Shown in pieces: positions 22,239 through 33,185 of a DNA stretch of 64,000 bases. How positions within the stretch are numbered: position 1 is the stretch's first letter; every line of letters begins with the position of its first letter. Source of the stretch: Neonectria sp. B-13 (Eukaryota; Ascomycota; Sordariomycetes; Hypocreales; Nectriaceae); NCBI GenBank assembly GCA_002682825.1, contig NOKP01000002.1:3723378-3787377 (forward strand), read 5' to 3'. The translations under genes were made by a program, and so were the position numbers. A model generated the notes under the pieces. It did no database searches, had not been told where the DNA came from, and saw only the letters and a list, made by a program, of their open reading frames with translations.

Positions 22239-23648
22239 TCAAGGGTTTTTGCTGAATCGGCGGGCGAACCAGCTCTTCCGCTTCTCTGACGCCTCCGGTT
22301 TTTGAGATTGTTGAGTCTGCTGGGTCGATGTCCGCCTCAAAAGAGAGCCCTTCTGTTTCCCAGCCGGAGGGGCCGCTGGCTGTACCACGGTAGGTGGCGC
22401 CGAATGCGGTGCCGGTGGTTGAGACTGTCTTCCCTGCCCACTGGCTATGGGGGCCAGGTAACCGCGTTGGTATTGCTGCTGGCCCTGGCCTGGCCTGGCT
22501 CCGTAATCATTGACCGGGTCGCGGCGCTTAGCCGGCACACTGCGGTCGATCGAGCTGTTGTCGCTGCTAGTCGGGTCTGTCTGGTAACCGGCCTGGTCAG
22601 AGTTGCCGCTGCCGGCAGCAGATGTTACCGTCTCGTATGATCGGTCCTTGTTGGGCATAGGATAAATATTCGGGTTCCGTCCATAACTCTGTTGAGGATC
22701 CGTTTGGATTCGAGGCATGCGTTGCCTGGGTGGATTGGCGCCAGGGGCGCCCCCGTGCTGTTGTCCGTCAAAGTAGCTACTTCGAGTTCCGAGGTCGAAC
22801 TGAGTCTGCTCAGGTCTGAACGACTGTGGTCGGCCGTTGTAATAGCTGTCATGAGGGAAACGTGGCTGGCCTCCAGTAATGGAGCTGTTTCGTCGGTTGT
22901 AGTTGGCTGCGGACTCGGTGTCTAAAGGGGGTCAGTTTCGGATGACGCGGACATCGGGAAAATGGGGTGATTTACCGCCGCCGTAGATCGACTTGCGCGC
23001 GTAGCCTCCGTCAATTGCAGCTTCGAAACTTCGGATAGTGTCGAGCGGTCGTTCCCATCTGTTTCGAGTTGGGTTCGATTTGTCGGGGTCGGCTGGTGAG
23101 TGATGTTAGTGGCGTCCTTGATTATCATGACGTATGAGACGAACCGATGGCGTTGCCAAACGAATCCTTGTGTTGCATGGATCGGAGAGGCGCGAAATTG
23201 TTCTCGATCTTCATCGCGGCGAGGGTGGCTATTGCTCTTGTTAGTTGATGGTCCCAATCACCTTCAGGGACGAGGCAAGGAGATGAAAGGACGTACAGGG
23301 CTCGGCCTCGCTGATGGCCAGGGTAGGGTCGGCTTTGCTGTGTAGACGCTTTGCCTCCTTCTCAGCAGAAGTCTCGTGTAAAAAGTCCTTACTGCCAGAG
23401 CTGCGATGCGACTTCTGGGACTGGAAGCTGTGGGTCCTCGTCCTGCCGGGCGGGTTCTGGGGTGGGCGCTGGTGCTGCGACAAGGGCGGCTGGTTGAACT
23501 GCAAATGTTGCTGCTGCGGTTGCTGCTGTGGTTGCTGCTGTAGTTGCTGAGACTGTCTCTGCGGCTGTTGCTGAGGGTAATACTGCTGCGCCTGGGGATG
23601 AGAAGGCGGCAGGGTGTTTTGACGATACTGGTCGGCGGAGGTCGCCAT
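22239..23648 (-). CDS. DUF2406-like conserved fungal protein
   Basis: Four exons on the minus strand (23648-23297, 23228-23145, 23092-22976, 22921-22239) with introns of 68, 52 and 54 nt encode 411 residues. Residues about 18-60 are very Gln-rich. The centre carries the conserved fungal block ADPTLAISEAEP, then PLRSMQHKDSFGN-AIADPDKSNPTR and NRWERPLDTIRSFEAAIDGGY. The exon joins restore this block exactly, which is strong evidence for the model. The C-terminal half is low complexity and ends in a basic SWFARRFSKNP. I recognise the block as the DUF2406 family found across fungi, whose function is unknown to me. The start MATSADQYRQN was preferred over an upstream in-frame ATG at 23732 because the family begins this way. 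Confidence 0.82.
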
Positions 23649-25860
23649 GGTTGCGGGCGCTGGGGGGGACGCTGTTTTATCAAACTGGAGCCGTAGAGCG
23701 TATCTTGGAGTGGTCTTTGCGGTTGGAGACAAGGGTATCTATCTCGGAGCGATTGTCACGGTGGAAGTGGAGGCAATCGACCGACGAGAAAGGTGCGAAG
23801 GAGGAAGTTGGCTAGATAGGAAGACCAACGGCGACTAGCAAGGAAGCAAGGTGCTGGACCTGGGACGGGAGATTTCGAGGTGGAGATTTGGGATAGATGG
23901 TGGAGGAGAGGTTGGGGCCTCTGATGTTTGGTGTGGTTTTTTCGGTCTTTGCGTCTTTGCGAACCAAGCCTAGCCACGCAACAAGTGGGGAGGTGGCCTG
24001 CTTCCGGCGGCTTTAGGGGGCGATTTTTCCTTGCGCGGGTTCCCTTGGGGCACGTTTTCTTTGGGGCAGCTTGGACGGGGGCACTGCTGGGTGCTTTTAC
24101 AGCGGGCGGCTTGTGGGCGATTTGGGGGCGACCTGTGGGTCCTCGTTGCGCTATCAACGAAAAATAGTGGAGTCGACTCGTGGGCGCCTGTGGGCCGGGG
24201 GGCCAGGGTGTGTGTAGATTGTCAGATTATTGCGTGTGCTGCAATTTTGTGGACTCGAGGGTTTGGATTGGATTGGGCTGTGTCGTGTTTATATTGTGTT
24301 GTGTTGTGTAGCAGGATTCGCAGGCTGGGGATTGGATGACCCCAATTGACCAGACTCACGGAGGAGTCCTGGATGCGTCCCTTGTTCGCGTCCAAGGTGC
24401 AACGTGCGAGGCGCGAAGGTGATAGACGGATCGATAGTCGGCCAAGGCCAGAGCTGGAGGCCGGGCAACGAGAACGACCAGGTTAGCCGCTAGGCCCAGG
24501 TACTGAAATCTCACCTTATCAGCGTCGTGAAACACCCCTGGTCCCGCGACCTGGCTGCAAGTGAGCGCGCGAGTGCCTGTCACTGCGGTTGCTGCTGTGT
24601 GTGCTGAGACGAGGCGATGGATGTCGTCTCGAAAAATCAAGCTGGCTGAATTGTCTCGCACGATGCCGCCCAGTTTTCTTCGGCGTTGAGGTCGGTCTGT
24701 GTTACTCTCACACACGTTCAAGCCACTTTTAGATATGTCTCCGCAGTGGCTGGTCGTTTTGATTTTTCCTTTCTTTTTTTCCCTTCAGGCTTTCTGAGGA
24801 ACGTGCTGTGTTTCGCCGTTCGCGTCGGGGTTGGGCTCTTCCAGCGGCCGTGTTAGGTCCGGTGGGTTAGGTCCGAGGCGCTGGTCTCAAAGTGCTGACG
24901 TCACTTGGATGTGCTAAGGGCGGACTTCTTGCTTCCAGCGTTCGAGGGGGGCTTTCAGCCAAGGTCGGTAGCCAAATCCACTGTGCTACAGGGCTTCGGT
25001 TCAGTCGACTTGCCTCGTGGGTTGCCGGGGGGTGTGTGCAATGCGGCGCGATGGGCGATGGGGGACGCACGATGCGATGGGGCCAATGACCCGACCGGTC
25101 AGCGAGGTGGTAGTAAGTATACTACGCCGTAGTAGCTGATGCGTGAGCGTGGCGGCGCTGCGGCCGGCGTTGCAGTTTGTCTGACTTGCTGGATTTGTGT
25201 CCCGCTCGGCGTGGGTTCTTTCAGATGTCGCGTCCGTTATCTCCAAGCTTAGAGCGCCCTCGTTGCTGCTATCACCAGGTTCCAGGCTGCAGGGTGCCCT
25301 GGGAGGATGTGAATCGTGGCTCGGGTGATATAGAGAGTGGTTGTTGGAGCCGGGTGTCACCGTCCAATGTACAGTGATAAGTCCGTCGGTATTGTTATCG
25401 TGCGTCTGCGTCTTCGCCACCCGCTTCGGGAGTTGGATTTGGGTTGGCAGGTTGGGCAGAGTAGTGGTGTACTTTGGATGACGAGAATGCACTCGAGCGA
25501 GAGAATAAATACGAGAGAGGCGTGAATCGTTTTGGGTCGCAGCAAGAGAACGAACGAAACAGGAACGAGTGGCGATGCAGCCAAAACAGATCCTTCTCTT
25601 CTAAACGAGCGTTTAAGGTGAGCGAGGGGATGACAGAGGTCTTATGTTTTATGTAGGTGTGTGTTCGTATGTCTCCGGGTGGTCAGCTATCTACCAGCCC
25701 GCCAACCCTCCATCCCACATCCACATCTCGAGCATTTGATGATTCGACATCGGCCAACGCCCGCCAATCGCTCCTGGGTTCAATGGGGATGGCCGTGAGG
25801 GCTGAGGCGAAGGGCATGCGCGTACTCGGCACCGAGCACTGCATACACACACGTATAAAG

Positions 25861-25890
25861 TACGGAGTACCGTGGTGTACGAAGTACCGT
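25861..25890. repeat. TACGGAGTAC / GTACGAAGTAC motif pair
   Basis: Two related motifs lie next to each other. The first 14 bases, TACGGAGTACCGTG, occur again identically at 45505-45518. Related short motifs are scattered over other intergenic spaces of the window. Confidence 0.6.
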
Positions 25891-26626
25891 CTCAAACAAT
25901 GGAGCCTCCCCCCCGCCTCGGCACGCCGGACAAGACCAAACCAGACCAAGCAAGACAGACAAGAAACTCGGAACTAACAATGAGTGAACAGGTCGCTAAG
26001 GCACACGCTGGAGCACCAGGGAAGCTGACTGGAAAACCGAAGGTCCCATCGCCCGGCCCTGATTCGAGGGGCGACAACACCGTCTGATCATGACGCGTCC
26101 GCTCCGCTACTGCAGCGATGGCCACGACATGCGACTCTTTTGCCGGAGGCTGGCAAAAGCTGGGCTGGCTCCCAGGACAACCTGTGTGTGAGAGTTCCAG
26201 GTTTACGAGGTTTGATCCCCCGAGTACCTCGTACTGCCGTCGGTGGCCAAAACCCTAAAACAAGAAGGAAAGGCGTGTGGAGAGTTGCATCCCTTGCCCC
26301 TCTTGTCTCACTGATCTTGCTGTTCCATCATGATCGTCATGGAGTGCCTTGTTTCTATGTATGCCCGTGGCAGAGCACGATCTTCAGGGGAGACCCATTG
26401 TGTGTCACTGAGAAGACCCCCGCGAACCATTGCCTTTCTCTTGAGCGAACAGGAAAGGAAGAAAGAAAAAAAAAGGGAAAAACAACCCCAAAATACTTCG
26501 CTCTCCTCGGCCACAGAGACTTTGCCAAGGGTGAGCCGCAGGGCGTTGGATGCCACGTCCGCGGCTCCATCTCCCATCCTTGCAACTGCAGCAAGCGGCC
26601 GGGTGTTGCTCGTGCTGTGCCTCTCT

Positions 26627-26644
26627 GGAGTACTCCGTACGGAG
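26627..26644. repeat. overlapping palindromes GGAGTACTCC and CTCCGTACGGAG
   Basis: A 10-bp palindrome at 26627-26636 overlaps a 12-bp palindrome at 26633-26644. Both share the GTAC-centred core seen in other intergenic motifs here. Confidence 0.6.
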
Positions 26645-29600
26645 CAGTAGACTTTTACTTTCTTGCTAGGCCAACTGGAGAACTGCGTACCACCTATAGC
26701 ATTCCGTACTTCGCTTCGTACATGCGGCTTGTGGAAGCGGTCGGCCAGCGCAGTTTCAATCTATCGAGTTCGGTATGTGCGGTTCAGTTGACCAGGCCCC
26801 AGGGGCAAGGGCCCAAACCCCACGGAACTAGCACGAGTTGGAGGTGGCTATCCTCACAGGCTTTGCTTTCACGGCGCCAAATCACCGTCCGCGGTGCAAG
26901 GGTGTGGTGTGTGGGATCGATTCCTGCGCTGGCTGCTGCTTTGAAAAGTCATCTTGACGTCGCTCTGAGGACGATCTGTTGTCGCGCCCCGGTCTTTCTC
27001 TTCGTGTTCGGTGGCTCCCTCACACCCTCTCGTGGAGACTTGCGCAGACTTGTGCATCGCTCGCGCAAGAGTCCATGGACGCGGGATCCTCTGGTACCGC
27101 TGAGTCACCCTCCAGGCCCAGTTGTCGATGCGAGATGGACGGGCGATCATCCCTTCTTTCGCCGTCTGGGCGTGCTGGGTTCTTGCTGTCTTGAATTAAA
27201 CTACGGAGTAGGTGATCAGGAGCTTTTGATATGTCCCGATCATGGATTGTTGGTGATCTACACGGAAGGAAGTTGTCAATTCCCGGTGTGAGAGTGACGG
27301 ACTCTTATGCGTCTGCGTAGTAAGTATCTCCTAATGTACCTACTACGCCCACCACCCAGCCTACTAGTAGGTACCTTACTTATCTCTCTGACGCACACAC
27401 AGAACATGCAGCCCAAGGTGCCGCTGACAAGAGGGCTGCCTCCTTGTATCTCGGACACTGCGCGCATACATTTGTCCGCACACTTTGGCGGGTTGTTACC
27501 CTGACACAGCATCAATTCCGTCATTTTTGTTTATATTTTGGCCGAATTGCATTGTGTTGCTGTCCCTTAATTGACTCTCCGCCCACAGCTGGCTCCCGTG
27601 GACCATGGCGATCTCTTGATAGCAACAGAACGGAGCTCCGGTGTGCGCCTGCAGCAAACGCCTAAAGATCAACCGGGGTGAGTGGGCGGAATGATCGTCA
27701 CCACGTCTCTCTGGTCTGTTCCAGGCACTCCACCACCACATGCTAAATTAGGCCGGCAGCTCTGGAAGCTTGGCCTGACAACTGGTAATCCGGTGCACCA
27801 CGGAACCCTGGCCCAGCTGATGGACAGGCTAGGGCGTCAAGGCGTCTATCCGTCAATATCGTCTCCCGCACTGCTGCAGTACCGGCAACTTCCACTTATT
27901 TTATTATAGGCCTTCCAGTGTCCATGATGGTACATGACGTCCCGTGAACTGCTTCCTGACTGCTAGCTGGACGTTCCCGATGGTGGCACGGCAGCTGGTC
28001 TTATTATTAATCATGGCTGTGGTTAATCCAGCCCAACCCCCCCCCCCCCCGCATGGCTTCCAAGTTCCGACGAGGAAAAACGCCAGTTCGGGATCTCTGT
28101 TCCTCCTTTGTTCTGCATCAGCCAGCATCACACCGAGCCATCCGCGCTGCAGAGTCGTTCTGCCCAACAGCACAGCGGCATCCCACCCATGCCCTGCTGC
28201 ATCCATGCGTACTATGTAGGCGTTGCACTGTACTGTACCGTACCTACATCTATCACAAACAGGCCCGGCCAACGAGAGAGAACGCAACGCGGATTTGCAT
28301 CCCGGGCCCGGAACAAGGCAGCTGCATGCACTGCAACCCTTGCCAACATTTGCCGCCTCTGACGAATGTGCCGCAAAGTTGACGGCCGCCCAGTTTTCTT
28401 TTCGGGGTTCTGCTGCTCAGCTCATCGCTGTCAGGCCCGGGTTGCCGGGGTATGGCTTTTGTCGCTTAAGCCACCCAGACCGCCGACTTGAAATCAGACG
28501 AACAGGCATGGTTTAAGCCTCGCTCTTCTCAGCTGAAGCCTAACCAGTGGCCGTCGCCCAAAACCAGACCATGAATTGGCCATGGTTTGGAGTTGTACCT
28601 GGTCTAGCAAGATGAGATGGCCTCCTGGATTGATGACATCTTCTATTTCCGTTAACCGATGATCACCTTTTCGCTCGTAAACTAGCAACCGCGAGCTAGA
28701 TTCTAGACTCGCCAACGACTTTCAATTAGCCCTGTAAATCACCCGTGCCGTGCCAAACTACGTCCGTCCCCAAGGTGGGACTACTCCCTGGAGCACCCCA
28801 TCCGTGCATTTGTCGGCTCATACACTGACAGCCACTTATCACACCGCCTATATATACCGGGGCTTTCGAGAAGATGACTAGGTTCCACGATGGCTGGACT
28901 ACACCGCGAACTGGACGCCCGAGAACCCCCATCTACAATTGCATGTGTTGTCCCGATTCTCGACGACGACAGATTGTAGCTCTAGAGACATGAAAGCTAT
29001 GAAGATTGTATCAGGCGATTTAGCTCGAAGCCTAGACCAGGAACTTTTGTTACCACCATATGTGTAGAGATCAGTGTCGAGACAGCCGTTGAAATTTTAC
29101 GATCTCCGACGTTCGGGTAGAAGTTAAACAAAGGGATAACAGTTCTTGTTGACGTTTGTAGACGTCAATTCCTGGAGACTCCCATCTAGAAATGGCTGGC
29201 GATCCCGCCGGCTATTGTTCAAGGATGATTCGCCACAAGGTCTTTGATCAAAGACGGGCAACTATGCGGTTATCTGGGCTCAGACAACTCCGTCCCTCTG
29301 AACCATGATATCGACGACTCTGGATAAGAGTGTCACTATCGCACGAACATGAAATGTCCAGCATATAACCTTTGATTCATACCCCTTCCGAACGATCACA
29401 CAGTCTGCTGTCCCGTCTTGTTCATTGCGGCAAGGCTCTCAACAAGAGTCGATGGTATAATCTAAGTGTTGAGTAAAGACTAGCTGCGGGATATGGATGT
29501 ATCTGAGGAGGTTGTGCGATGAGTACTTGTTGCTTTGCGAACTGTAATGCTTCTGGATAATTGAAGTTATAGGATACCGCCAGGAACGTAGTCAAGGATC

Positions 29601-30129
29601 CAGTTCGCTGTTGAGTCAACTGAGGATGAGGATCACGGCAGGAATGGGGAATCGATGCTGGAACCATCTGTGTCACTGGGGCTGGCAGGTCACTGGGATG
29701 ATCCGTCGTAGTTGTTGTTCAAAAGACATCCGATTCATCATAAGACACCAGACCATGGCTCAAAAATTCCCAAAGCAATCAAAATCACAATCCAGCCTGC
29801 AGAGACAACTGCTGCCGTAATAAAAGCCCCGACCTGGCATTCATCGTTGAATCGCTTGTACCCTAATCACCGTGGTCGAATTCGCCCTCGATCCATCCAC
29901 GTCCCATCGCTGGTCCTCGTGGACTGCCCGGTTGAGGTCGTGTTCGCCAACCGATGTATGGTAGAAACATCATCACCGAGGTGCCAGGTTCTCAGAGCCC
30001 TCGGGTTGGGATTTGACGTCTTTTGAATTGAATGCCTCAAAGCAAGGCAATATGCTTTATCCTTGCCTCGACCAATGCAGCCAAATGAGAACCGCCCTCA
30101 CTACCAACTCCATCCCGAAGCCCTATTTT

Positions 30130-30825
30130 TTATATCGACGAGGGGTACAGCATGACACGAACGGAAGCGCCGAAAGACTTGGTGGGGAGGGGGGAGGTGA
30201 ACTTGGCGCGGACGACGCCGGAGTTGCCTGGAAGAGAAGTTAGTAAGTGCGCCTCGATCGCAATTTGTGAGAAAATAATTTACCGTGAGGCCGGGTGACC
30301 TTGCCCCAGATCACTCGGATCTTGGTTCCTCGGATCTCCTTCTGGCCTCGGTAGACGAAAGCGACCTTCTTGCCGGCGTAGAAGCTGCGAGGCATGGTTA
30401 GTATTTGCCCCTCGGTGACTCCCCAATCGTTAATAGGTGAACATACTGGGCGCTCTTGGTGTCGTCAACACCCTCGATCTTAATCAAGCTGGTGCCTGAG
30501 CGGGTGGTGTTACGCGAGCGTTGGTAGCTCAGGTGACGTCCCCTAAACCATCATTGTCAGCCCAAGTCCTTCGTGTCGGTGTGGCGTCGCAAATTTCGAG
30601 ATCGATTCGAATGGGCGATCGCTGCGGGAGCGAGCCACAAAATTCTCATTTCGAATGGCGTCCGGGGACGGAGGATGTACTCACTTGACGTATACTAGGA
30701 CATGTGCGTTAGCAAAACTCATTAACCAATTCCCAATCCCTCGATCCGCAGGATCGCGCGTTCTCTTGAATCGTCTTCAGTGGGAGGCAAATAAACTCAC
30801 GTCTGTGTCCGGCGTCCGAAGGCAT
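30130..30825 (-). CDS. RPL33: 60S ribosomal protein eL33 (Rpl33/RPL35A)
   Basis: Five exons on the minus strand: 30825-30801 (25 nt), 30694-30685 (10 nt), 30542-30447, 30384-30284 and 30227-30130, giving 109 residues. The protein reads [21 protein letters not shown], then [33 protein letters not shown] and [16 protein letters not shown], and ends YPSSI; this is the eL33 family at its usual length. The 10-nt exon supplies most of LYVK and is needed for frame and family match; it is flanked by good CTAG and GTGAGT signals. Residue 44 (SAHFY) is His where I recall Gln or Asn in relatives, set by the splice join. Introns clustered at the 5' end are normal for fungal ribosomal protein genes. Confidence 0.95.
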
Positions 30826-33185
30826 CTTGACTGTCGTGTGGGCTAATGTCTTACCGAAAAGACCTTTACCTTGTTGTTGATGCGCGTGTCGTTGGTTGTC
30901 GTGATGTCGGGCTGAGGTTGAGTGGATGCGATTCTGGTGTGTGCTATCCCTAGCCCAAAACTTGTGCCCTTGGATCACGTGGAGTGTTAGGGTTCGAAAA
31001 TTCTCAGCCTCTTCCACAAACCTCACACCGCCACACACACCGCCACGAGAAGCAAGCCACAACCCCCAAAACACCTTTGACACCCCACCATATCTTGGAA
31101 TGCAGTTTCTCCGGTTTAACTCCGGAGCTTCCTGCACCACGTCCGACTGCCGAGCGGAGTGACCACCTGTCTCGCGGCTGAAGCTGGATAAAACGGAGCC
31201 TCGCTGGTTAATGCCACCGATTCCAGGAGGTTACTGCAAGATAGCAACTACCAATGGGCTCTTTGCTTGTCTTCCTGCTCTCTAATACTTGTTAAATGTC
31301 CTCTTTGGATGCCCGTCAAGCAACTTGAGCGTCCTTGGTCATGATTCCGTCCTCTTATCATGACTGCTCAGTCAGCACGGGATTCTTAGGCCATGATTTG
31401 TCGGATAGTGGCGGGATTGGTAAACGCATGCCGCACCTCAGTCAGGATCGCATCATCACCGAAGCCTCCAGGTACTGGTACAGCAAGCCGTGCCTAGCGA
31501 CAGTGGGGATGTTTATAGATTGTTCGTGAGGGAGAAATTCCCGCAGCCAGATCCAATTCTGGATGGTGATCCGCTTGCTATGTTTTCAACATTGCCTTTT
31601 CCGCCCCAATGACTTCAGACCTCGAGCCGACACCGGGGAGGGGGTTGGTGCGGGTACAGACGAGACAGGCCAGACGGGCCGTCCTTGACAGCCGGACAAC
31701 GATGTCCGGCTGGTTGGGCAATACCTTGCATCCCAAAAGGAATAGAGAGAGGGTGCGAGAGAACGCGTGGGCCTATCTGATAAGTAAGGTATGTAACGCC
31801 ATGCTAGGCCAGGGCCAGGCCCCTCGTCGAAGTTGGGGTTGTTGGGAGGTGCCAATACCATGGAATGGGGGGAACAGGTGGTGGCATTCAGCACAGTGGG
31901 CCACCAAATGCAAGCTCAGGCAGCTTTTATTAGACCAGACCGTGGTTAGGCCGTCGGGGCACATACGTGATACACAATTACTAGCAGGAAGAATACACGT
32001 CAACCGGAACTTCTATTCTCAAGCTCCTGGCGTACCCCCAAACCCCGTACGCCAGACCGCTTGGAGCGTCTCAGTTGGCGGCAGCTCAAGCGCAAACTGG
32101 ACCAGGTCAGTTCGCCTCGTCCACCCTCGTCCAACGGGAGAAAGTCCGCCGCGCACGGCGACAATACCGACTTGAACAGGTCGGAGCCCGATAATCAATG
32201 CCGCCCCCGACTTGGTGTGGACCAGAGCTGTTCCATGTTAGGGTGCTCGGTGCCGCCACCGCTTGGCCACCCCTCCTTCACTCTCCCTCGCCGAGGCCAG
32301 GGACTCGGTGAGCCGTGGAAGTCCGGGCGGGCCGGGGACAACAGCATTGGACAACGAGGATCAATGATTCATTTTGTCGAGTAACAGGGCCTCGTGCGGC
32401 ACATGCGTCACAGATGTTGGAGTGACGAGGGAAGTGAGCCCAAGAAGTCTCGAGGACGGCCCAAGCATATATCATGGGCCGGAATGGCATGGCCTGTACC
32501 CAACCCCATGCAGAGAGCCATGGCAGCCAGACGTGAATCACAGTCGTCGGAACGTCGTCGTGGTGATTGAACCTGCTCTGTCCGGATGGAGGAGGTGGAG
32601 GAGAGGTCACAGGAGGGTGGAGGTGGAGGCCGGAGGATGCGGATGGCTGCCACATCTATCTCCGTGGGTACGACTACGAGGTGCTCTGTCCGTCTGTCGT
32701 TCGTAGCTTGGGCGACTTCGTACAGGTACCGCCTAAAAAAAAGGGCAAATGTTTGAAAAGCCGCCGGGAGATGGGGCGCCGAGGGGCGGGGGATGGAGCC
32801 CCAAAGCCCCAAACCTGCGTTTTGGCGTGGGACTCCGCGGGCATCGGCCTGGACCTTACCGCATGCAGTGAGGTAACTTGGTAAGCTTGCCTGGACCCGC
32901 CTGGGTCCGCCTGGGTCTGCATCATAGCCCCGTCGCTCGCGCAGCCATTAGCTCCCCGTCGCTGCATGCTCGTCATAAAACCTTCTGGGCCCTGCTGCCC
33001 TTGACTTGAGCGTCACCTCTCCTCTAGATTCTCCTCGGCTCAGCTCCAGCTCAGCTCAGTTGCTCCTCGATTGCGACTTGCTCCTTCTGCTCGTCGTTGG
33101 TCATCCCCGTGGCCGATATATCCCCTCCGAACCCGACTCTCCTACGATTTCTCCTCTTCAACCTTCCCCCAACATTTCGCCCGCC
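30826..33185. other. divergent intergenic region between eL33 and G6PDH
   Basis: Apart from the eL33 promoter elements, no gene is supported. Open frames such as 31609-32175 have no family resemblance. The last 200 bases before 33186 are pyrimidine-rich and probably form the G6PDH leader. Confidence 0.5.
30976..30994 (-). promoter_or_regulatory. E-box (CACGTG) next to telo-box (TTAGGGTT) upstream of eL33
   Basis: CACGTG at 30976-30981 and TTAGGGTT at 30987-30994 lie 5 bp apart, about 150-170 bp upstream of the eL33 start codon. In Candida albicans and other non-Saccharomyces fungi, Cbf1 (CACGTG) and Tbf1 (TTAGGG-type) are the known pair driving ribosomal protein genes. Binding here is inferred from motif, spacing and gene identity. 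Confidence 0.6.

Larger units (their letters stand above)
23649..30129. other. 6.5-kb gene desert with recurrent GTAC-rich motifs
   Basis: No open frame here resembles a known protein and none could be assembled by splicing. The right end must include the eL33 3' UTR. Repeated short motifs of the type TACGGAGTAC, GTACTTCGTAC and CTCCGTACGGAG occur at 25861-25890, 26627-26644, 26704-26721 and 27201-27212. GTAGTAAGTA/TACTTACTAC-type strings occur at about 25111-25135 and 27316-27382. A 14-C run lies at 28037-28050. One 1.15-kb open frame (26140-27291) lacks an early ATG and looks like chance. Confidence 0.55.
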
